Assembly: GCA_030141605.1 (NCBI GenBank)
Contig: JAQGDQ010000758.1
Coordinates: 31,001 to 95,000, forward strand
Direction: 5' to 3'
DNA: 64,000 nucleotides
DNA from: Tubiluchus corallicola
Taxonomy: Eukaryota > Priapulida > Priapulimorpha > Priapulimorphida > Tubiluchidae
A model generated the notes under the pieces. It was not told the origin of the DNA. It searched no databases and saw only the letters and a program-made list of their open reading frames with translations. The translations under genes and the position numbers were made by a program. How positions within the stretch are numbered: position 1 is the stretch's first letter; the number at the start of each line of letters is the position of its first letter. Of this stretch, positions 56,226 to 64,000 are shown piece by piece.

Positions 56226-56845
56226 TTAAAAAAATCGTTTTGAAATTTCATATCACTTACGTACTGCCTTTTTGCATACAGGACTTCAGTCGGCAGTCAC
56301 GCAGTATAAAACATGTAAATTTAAACTCCCGCGATGACCGTTAGACGCAGCCATTTTGAGTACAGGTCATTTGAAACAAGTTTAGATAACATCGTGTAAA
56401 GTTTGAAAAATAATCAGAGCATTCATAGCGCACAAGTCACTAACTAAATAAAATATTAAATTACTGTATCTTGTCAATAAGATTAAAAATATGTTTTTGG
56501 TTAGTGAGTGGTGCACTCTGGAGGGTGAGTCAGCGACATTTTACCAATTGGTGAAAACAGTTGGAATAATTAATAATTTTCTTTCCTACTTACATAAGTT
56601 TTTCTAGAGGTAAGCGAAAATATAGGTAATATGGTTAACATTTCCTTTTGTTCCTCTGATTTACTCCGTGCGTATATGACGTCATGTAATGGCGACTTCT
56701 GAATAGTATTGCGGGAGATTTAAAATGAAAACAAACAAAAATTCTTTCAATGCGAGCACGATATACGTATAAAATTGTTATAAAATGATATTATTTTCAA
56801 AGCGATGTGCAAACTACTTCAGGTACCCCTTTTCTTGACCTTTAA
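56226..56845 (+). mobile_element. TTAA-ended element, family E, full copy
   Basis: 620 bp from TTAAAAAAATCG to CTTGACCTTTAA, collinear with 37215-37759 with an extra segment near 56715-56800. Confidence 0.8.
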
Positions 56846-58075
56846 GTGTTTATGATGTCTGTTTCTCACCAGCCAATGACCACTATGACCACGTTGTCCG
56901 CGCTGGTGAATTATTTATGCTAATAAGCCGCGAAAAAATGAAGTATTGAAAAAATAAATTTAGATTATCTGCTTTTTCGTTTTCCTGCAAAAAATGATGG
57001 AGATTGGACGCCTTTGGAAGCTGAAATCTGTCCCCTTGACGCTTTGGTGTATCATTGGCTTTATACAAATCAAAATTTAAACCAAACACGAAAAATCATT
57101 GACATTTCTCATTAAAGAGAGATAGGAAAGAGGAGTGGCTAACCTTAGGTTGACCTTTGATTTCGAGGTCATTTAAAGGTCACACTGAGTGACGATCGTT
57201 AATTGCACCAAATTCATGGTTATTTACATTTGTTCGTTCTGAGGCAGTTTTGTATCGTTTTTTTCCCACATGTTGTTAGTCCTGCCATCAGTCAGTCAGT
57301 CACTTAGAGCCAAAATATTTTTCCTACAAATGGCTCCAAACAAGACTAGTGGCACTCAAGGTGAGAACCTGCATTGAAAAGGTGATGTTACGAATGCTTG
57401 CCCAGTGAGATTTCCATTTACAATGGATAAACAATTCCACAGATATGAAGCCCGCTGGAAAAACTGGATTCATAAGCACCTGTTCCACATATGGAAACGT
57501 CCTCGGTTGAGCCCATGAATAGCAGCTGAAAAATAAGCACTAGAAACAAACTTTCTATGGTTGCCCGGAGATTTTTTGAAAGCACCTTCTATAGCAGTTA
57601 ACTTTCGATGATGTCAAATCGCGTTACCATGGCAACGCTCCTCTTGTTGTATCGAGTACTGGTCGATTTAAAGCATTCCCATTAGAAGTTTGTGAAGGTT
57701 TTCTAGTCCCGCGAAGTTTGTCTTGTTGAAGGAAATTAGTTGAGTGGCCCTGCTATGAAGCCAGCAATGTTAGGCTTGGCTAGTAAATGGATGGGTGAGG
57801 CTGACCATCCTACAAGTTTCACATTGAGAGTTTCATCTTAGAGAATTATCTTCATTAATCAGCTAGACTTGTCCTGTTTGTTACAAACAAATAATATTAT
57901 AACTATTTGTTGTAGTTACGTGTCTTTGTGGGCCAAACTAATTTAAAAAAAACCTGTTTACATTTAACAGTACATTTTTGCAATAAAAAATTTTTTTGGT
58001 TCAGTGAATTAAATAAACATAGAACTGAATGGGATTTCTACAATTTTCAATGGAAATTAAAATGAAAACTTTCTG
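56846..58075. other. Intergenic, no gene seen
   Basis: No supported ORF, RNA gene or recognised repeat apart from a short (GTCA)n at about 57289-57302. Confidence 0.6.
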
Positions 58076-58080
58076 TAACT

Positions 58081-61000
58081 TTAAAAATTACATTGCAAAT
58101 AATGTTGCAGCTACTTTATTGTCAGCAACATTACATTGCATATAATGTTACAGCTACTTAGTTATCAACAACATTCCATTGCAAATAATGTTGCAGCTAC
58201 TTTATTGTCAGCAACATTACATTGCATATAATGTTACAGCTATTTCATTGTCAGCAACATTACATTGCATATAATGTTGCAGCTACTTTATTGTCAGCAA
58301 CATTACATTGCATATAATGGTACAGCTATTTCATTGTCAGCAACATTACATTGCAAATAATGTCACAGCTACTTCGTTGTCAGCAACATTACATTGCATA
58401 TAATGTTGCAGCTACTTTGTCATCTGCAACATTACATTGCAAATAATGTCACAGCCACTTCGCTATCAGCAACATTACATTGCAAATAATGTCACAGCTA
58501 CTTCGTTATCAGCAACATTACATTGCAAATAATGTCACAGCTACTTCGTCATCAGCAACATTACATTGCATATAATGTTGCAGCTACTTTGTTGTCAGCA
58601 ACATTACATTGCAAATAATGTCACAGCTACTTCGTTATCAGCAACATTACATTGCATATAATGTTACAGCTATTTCATTGTCAGCAACATTACATTGCAT
58701 ATAATGTTGCAGCTACTTTATTGTCAGCAACATTACATTGCATATAATGTTACAGCTATTTCATTGTCAGCAACATTACATTGCATATAATGTTACAGCT
58801 ACTTCGTCATCAGCAACATTACATTGCAAATAATGTTGCAGCTACTTCGTCATCAGCAACATTACATTGCAAATAATGTTACAGCTACTTTATTGTCAGC
58901 AACATTACATTGCAAATAATGTTACGACTACTTTGTTATCAGCAACATTACATTGCAAATAATGTCACAGCTACTTCGTCATCAGCAACATTACATTGCA
59001 TATAATGTTACAGCTACTTTGTTGTCAGCAACATTACATTGCAAATAATGTTACAGCTACTTTGTTATCAGCAACATTACATTGCAAATAATGTTGCAGC
59101 TACTTCGTTATATTAGCAACATTACATTGCAAATAATGTTACAGCTACTTTATTGTCAGCAACATTACATTGCATATAATGTTACAGCTACTTTATTGTC
59201 AGCAACATTACATTGCATATAATGTTACAGCTATTTCATTGTCAGCAACATTACATTGCATATAATGTTGCAGCTACTTTATTGTCAGCAACATTACATT
59301 GCATATAATGTTACAGCTATTTCATTGTCAGCAACATTACATTGCATATAATGTTGCAGCTACTTTATTGTCAGCAACATTACATTGCATATAATGTTAC
59401 AGCTATTTCATTGTCAGCAACATTGCATTGCAAATAATGTTGCAGCTACTTTGTCATCTGCAACATTACATTGCAAATAATGTCACAGCTACTTCGTCAT
59501 CAGCAACATTACATTGCAAATAATGTTGCAGCTACTTCGTTATCAGCAACACTACATTGCAAATAATGTTGCAGCTACTTTGTCATCTGCAACATTACAT
59601 TGCAAATAATGTCACAGCTACTTCGTTATCAGCAACATTACATTGCAAATAATGTTGCAGCTACTTCGTTATATTAGCAACATTACATTGCAAATAATGT
59701 TACAGCTACTTTATTGTCAGCAACATTACATTGCATATAATGTTACAGCTACTTTATTGTCAGCAACATTACATTGCATATAATGTTACAGCTATTTCAT
59801 TGTCAGCAACATTACACTGCATATAATGTTGCAGCTACTTTATTGTCAGCAACATTACATTGCATATAATGTTACAGCTATTTCATTGTCAGCAACATTA
59901 CATTGCATATAATGTTACAGCTACTTCGTCATCAGCAACATTACATTGCAAATAATGTTGCAGCTACTTCGTCATCAGCAACATTACATTGCAAATAATG
60001 TTACAGCTACTTTATTGTCAGCAACATTACATTGCAAATAATGTTACGACTACTTTGTTATCAGCAACATTACATTGCAAATAATGTCACAGCTACTTCG
60101 TTGTCAGCAACATTACATTGCATATAATGTTGCAACATTACATTGCATATAATGTTGCAGCTACTTTGTCATCTGCAACATTACATTGCAAATAATGTCA
60201 CAGCTACTTCGTTATCAGCAACATTACATTGCAAATAATGTCACAGCTACTTCGTTATCAGCAACATTACATTGCAAATAATGTTACAGCTACTTTGTTA
60301 TCAGCAACATTACATTGCATATAATGTTACAGCTACTTTGTTGTCAGCAACATTACATTGCAAATAATGTTGCAGCTACTTCGTTATCAGCAACATTACA
60401 TCGCAAATAATGTTACAGCTACTTTATTGTCAGCAACATTACATTGCATATAATGTTACAGCTATTTCATTGTCAGCAACATTACATTGCAAATAATGTC
60501 ACAGCTACTTTGTTGTCAGCAACATTACATTGCAAATAATGTTACAGCTACTTTGTTATCAGCAACATTACATTGCAAATAATGTTACAGCTACTTTATT
60601 GTCAGCAACATTACATTGCAAATAACGTTACAGCTACTTCATTGTCAGCAACATTACATTGCAAATAATGTTACAGCTACTTTGTTGTCAGCAACATTAC
60701 ATTGCATATAATGTTACAGCTACTTTATTGTCAGCAACATTACATTGCAAATAATGTTACAGCTACTTTGTTATCAGCAACATTACATTGCAAATAATGT
60801 TACAGCTACTTTATTGTCAGCAACATTACATTGCAAATAACGTTACAGCTACTTCATTGTCAGCAACATTACATTGCAAATAATGTTACAGCTACTTTGT
60901 TGTCAGCAACATTACATTGCATATAATGTTACAGCTACTTTATTGTCAGCAACATTACATTGCAAATAATGTTACAGCTACTTCATTGTCAGCAACATTA

Positions 61001-61925
61001 CATTGCAAATAATGTTACAGCTACTTCATTGTCAGCAACATTACATTGCAAATAACGTTACAGCTACTTTATTGTCAGCAACATTACATTGCAAATAATG
61101 TTACAGCTACTTCATTGTCAGCAACATTACATTGCAAATAATGTTACAGCTACTTTATTGTCAGCAACATTACATTGCAAATAACGTTACAGCTACTTTA
61201 TTGTCAGCAACATTACATTGCAAATAATGTTGCAGCTACTTCGTCATCAGCAACATTACATTGCAAATAATGTTACAGCTACTTTATTGTCAGCAACATT
61301 ACATTGCAAATAATGTTACAGCTACTTCAATGTCAGCAACATTACATTGCAAATAATGTTACAGCTACTTTATTGTCAGCAACATTACATTGCAAATAAC
61401 GTTACAGCTACTTCATTGTCAGCAACATTACATTGCAAATAATGTTACAGCTACTTTGTTGTCAGCAACATTACATTGCATATAATGTTACAGCTACTTT
61501 ATTGTCAGCAACATTACATTGCAAATAATGTTACAGCTACTTCATTGTCAGCAACATTACATTGCAAATAATGTTACAGCTACTTCATTGTCAGCAACAT
61601 TACATTGCAAATAACGTTACAGCTACTTTATTGTCAGCAACATTACATTGCAAATAATGTTACAGCTACTTCATTGTCAGCAACATTACATTGCAAATAA
61701 TGTTACAGCTACTTTATTGTCAGCAACATTACATTGCAAATAACGTTACAGCTACTTCATTGTCAGCAACATTACATTGCAAATAATGTTACAGCTACTT
61801 TATTGTCAGCAACATTACATTGCAAATAACGTTACAGCTACTTCATTGTCAGCAACATTACATTGCAAATAATGTTACAGCTACTTCATTGTCAGCAACA
61901 TTACATTGCAAATAATGTCACAGCT
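58081..61925. repeat. 43-bp satellite with ~560-bp higher-order repeat, about 89 monomers
   Basis: Monomer CAGCAACATTACATTGCAAA followed by TAATGTTACAGCTACTTTAT and TGT, with self-complementary ACATTA..TAATGT inside. Marker variants recur at multiples of about 13 monomers: CGTTATATTAG at 59106 and 59667; GTTACGAC at 58921 and 60043; AATAACG at 60621, 60836, 61051 and again 559 bp later at 61180, 61395, 61610. Confidence 0.96.
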
Positions 61926-62050
61926 GTAAGAAATGTGTGAAACGTAGTTCATTGCTTTTAACTGCCTAACATTTTTCAGCAAAAACGTGATATATAAGTT
62001 GATTCAACGGCTCGACCCTATCTAACTTACATACAGCTATTGACTGATTG

Positions 62051-62077
62051 GAGCGCCATCTACACTAGGTGGCGCTC
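62051..62077 (-). promoter_or_regulatory. Perfect 8-bp hairpin just after the - strand stop codon
   Basis: GAGCGCCA and TGGCGCTC flank an 11-base loop, 8 bases downstream of the TGA of the transporter-like gene. It would lie in that mRNA's 3' untranslated region. It may equally be a relic of a small inverted-repeat element. Confidence 0.5.
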
Positions 62078-62084
62078 TTTTATG

Positions 62085-62662
62085 TCATACGCTTGTCGTT
62101 ATGTTTTCCACGCTCTCCATCTCCAAATCCGGATCGCACAGACTCTTCTGACTCTTATGTGAACAGATGCTACCGGAGCGGGATAGCGGCGTGCCGGCGC
62201 GCGAGGCATTCGATGCGGACCGCGTCAACTGTTTGGCTTTTGCCGCATAATACTTTTCATAACGATATTGTCTTTGCAAAAACTTTTCAAACGAGCTGCC
62301 CCAAGGTACCTCAATGTCCTCTCTGGGACGCAGAGGCTCGATGCAGTTTGATTCGTATTTTTTCGGTGTTGCAATACTGGCTGAGTCGTCGCTTTGAACT
62401 TTCTCTGCCACCACGCTGGATGACGTTCCACCAAATGACGTCACGGGACACGCTGACCCGGAAGGTTGATTATCAGCTGGCTGAGCATCACTTCCGGTAA
62501 TGTCCACTGGGGCGTCGGCGTCTGGCTGGGCGTAGCTATTTCTGTTCGCTTCTGTTTTATTGCACAACCAGGACAGTAGGAACTGTAAAATGGTGGCTAT
62601 AATCACAGCAGATCCAGCAAAGAAATACCCGTCTTTGGACTCTGAGCCATTGTTGATGTACA
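62085..62662 (-). CDS. Last exon of a multi-pass membrane protein, SLC16/MFS transporter-like
   Basis: On the - strand the acceptor TATTCTTTCAG precedes base 62662, and the exon runs to TGA at 62087-62085. After the short extracellular-like segment YINNGSESKDGYFF comes one strong transmembrane helix (AGSAVIIATILQFLLSWLC). A hydrophilic tail of about 160 residues follows, rich in Ser, Asp and charged residues, with repeated Ser/Arg clusters near the end. One final helix followed by a long cytosolic tail, with a Gly-Tyr-Phe-Phe-Ala-Gly lead-in, resembles helix 12 of monocarboxylate transporters. That family call is an inference. Earlier exons lie right of the window or are too small for me to see. 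Confidence 0.6.
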
Positions 62663-63730
62663 CTGAAAGAATATACAAGTATCAGCATCAGAATATACAA
62701 GTGGACTTATCTAAGGATACCCAGTTTCCCAAACTCCCAAAGTTGGACATAGCAGGTGTAACAAGCTGATTATTATTATTTATCTATTATTTTTGGCATA
62801 ATGACTATCTTGTAGAAATATATGAACAATTAGCTGGTCCTGCCCCGCTGGCTGCTGCCATCTGCTGGCTACTGTTACAAGCTTATGATAGAGCTACAGC
62901 TTGGTGATCATTGAAGCATGGACTAATATGTGTTGGCTTTGAGCAGTGATTGATGTTAAGCCAGTCTTGACAGAGCCTGCCACATGCTCTAGGTGTGTTG
63001 TTTTTTGGTGTTGGTATTCTTACCTAGACTCTACCATTTGGGATAGTGCCACCACTGATGTTTGTCGCTGTATGGACAGACAGTGTTTGGTGAGGTACCT
63101 TTACATTGCTTACTCAGGTATGCATGCCCTCTTATGTTGCCTTAAGAGACAAGTTTACCTCGGGAGTTAAACTTAGGAACTAATGGTGGTAATGGCTAAA
63201 GTAATTAGTCTACATAAATACGCCACTCAAGTGTTGCTGAATGCTGAGTTGACAATGGACTGTGTTCTTTCTGACAACTTTCTGTCTGCCTCCGACAATT
63301 GGAAATGACTCTTTAATGTTACATTCAAGTGCAGAAGTTTACTCATCTAAAAACTGTGTGAGGCTGCTAAGCTAAGCAGTAGCCAGCTTCCTCTTTACGC
63401 AAACCTGGTTACATGTTTTATATTTGCTGATCGATATGTTGTTTATTGTTGCGCCAGTAAAAGGGAAACAGCAAATTCCAACAGCTAAAATGCAGTTTAT
63501 TTTAAATGAACTCGACAAGAAAATACTAGGTTATAGTAAAAGGTCTAGTTAGTTAGACCACCATCATCGAGATGATCTCCTAGACCAAGACGCACTACCT
63601 ACCTCTCATTCGTCATCATCATCTCCTTACATTCTCCACTATTAACGCAAACACAACCAATAACATTGGAGTTGTTTAAATAAGTATGCAAACTTTTTTC
63701 ACTGTTTTTGTTTTTTCATTTACATTATTA
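62663..63730. other. Intron or flank of the - strand gene, nothing further identified
   Basis: No second exon of the transporter-like gene could be recognised on the - strand. Short frames on the + strand lack support. Confidence 0.5.
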
Positions 63731-63940
63731 TTACAGAAAGGGTTGATAACATAAAGAAAGTATGTAGTGTGCTTGAAAGTCAGAGTCACACTGTTGAGTT
63801 CCCACTATTCTGAATGTTAAAATTCCATGGTTGATCTCTGGTCTCCATGTTCTGACCCCCGTAGTACCATCAGCCTTAATGCTCGCGGCATGGAGATTTA
63901 GGATTAACAAACCTAAAGTTACTTTGAAGATTATGTTCAT
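63731..63940 (-). CDS. Possible small secreted-protein ORF, 69 aa, unproven
   Basis: An ATG-initiated frame begins MNIIFKVTLGLLILNLHAAS, which has the form of a signal peptide, followed by a short hydrophilic part with two cysteines and a stop. No family is recognised. It could be a first exon, a free-standing short ORF, or chance. Nothing else in the flanks supports it. Confidence 0.15.
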   Translation of the reverse strand: MNIIFKVTLGLLILNLHAASIKADGTTGVRTWRPEINHGILTFRIVGTQQCDSDFQAHYILSLCYQPFL

Positions 63941-64000
63941 GTATTATTTACATATATCAAGTAAAGTTTTTGCTGATAGACAAGCAAGTGCTAAGAATGC

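Noticed and set aside
58081-61925. CRISPR-like array
   Set aside because: No unique spacers between repeats; monomers are head-to-tail and the host is an animal.

Overview
The window is nuclear DNA from an animal. Introns are GT-AG, the coding exons are short and widely spaced, TTAGGG-type telomeric sequence is present, and the host genes belong to metazoan families. The main gene is a diverged but complete-looking orthologue of MAP3K4/MEKK4. The divergence, the 5S-rRNA-derived and tRNA-derived SINEs and the heavy load of small MITEs suggest a marine invertebrate. A tunicate or other invertebrate deuterostome is my guess, with low confidence.

Layout. (1) Bases 1-42019, + strand: the last 18 exons of MAP3K4, entering from the left edge. 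I reconstructed them by splice sites and reading-frame phase. They total 3142 bp and give 1046 codons plus a TAG stop with no frame break. The conserved N-terminal regulatory region is followed by a kinase domain with an intact Gly loop, Lys, HRD, DFG and APE. About 39 kb of this interval is intron. (2) 42020-51904: intergenic DNA with a 43-bp minisatellite, degenerate telomeric repeats, MITEs, a 47-bp minisatellite, tRNA-like SINE pieces and a second 5S-derived SINE. (3) 51905-53782, + strand: a three-exon type II membrane glycosyltransferase of family GT49 (B4GAT1-like), 441 aa. (4) 53785-62050: gene-poor DNA dominated by a 32-bp satellite, a TTAA-ended element and a 3.8-kb array of 43-bp monomers with higher-order structure. 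(5) 62085-62662, - strand: the last exon of a multi-pass membrane protein with a long cytoplasmic tail, possibly a monocarboxylate-transporter (SLC16/MFS) relative. The gene continues to the right.

About 20 kb of the 64 kb (my sum of the arrays listed) is tandem repeat, with unit lengths from 2 to 140 bp. The most unusual structure is in the MAP3K4 intron at 19286-21868. One minisatellite amplifies the 5' splice site together with the last bases of the preceding exon. A second amplifies the 3' splice site together with the first bases of the following exon. Another notable case is a roughly 94-bp satellite apparently grown from the end of a MITE family that is also present as single copies in neighbouring introns.

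The three host genes have no evident pathway link: a stress MAP3K, a Golgi glycosyltransferase and a membrane transporter-like protein. No bacterial features, operons, CRISPR arrays or intact transposase genes were found.
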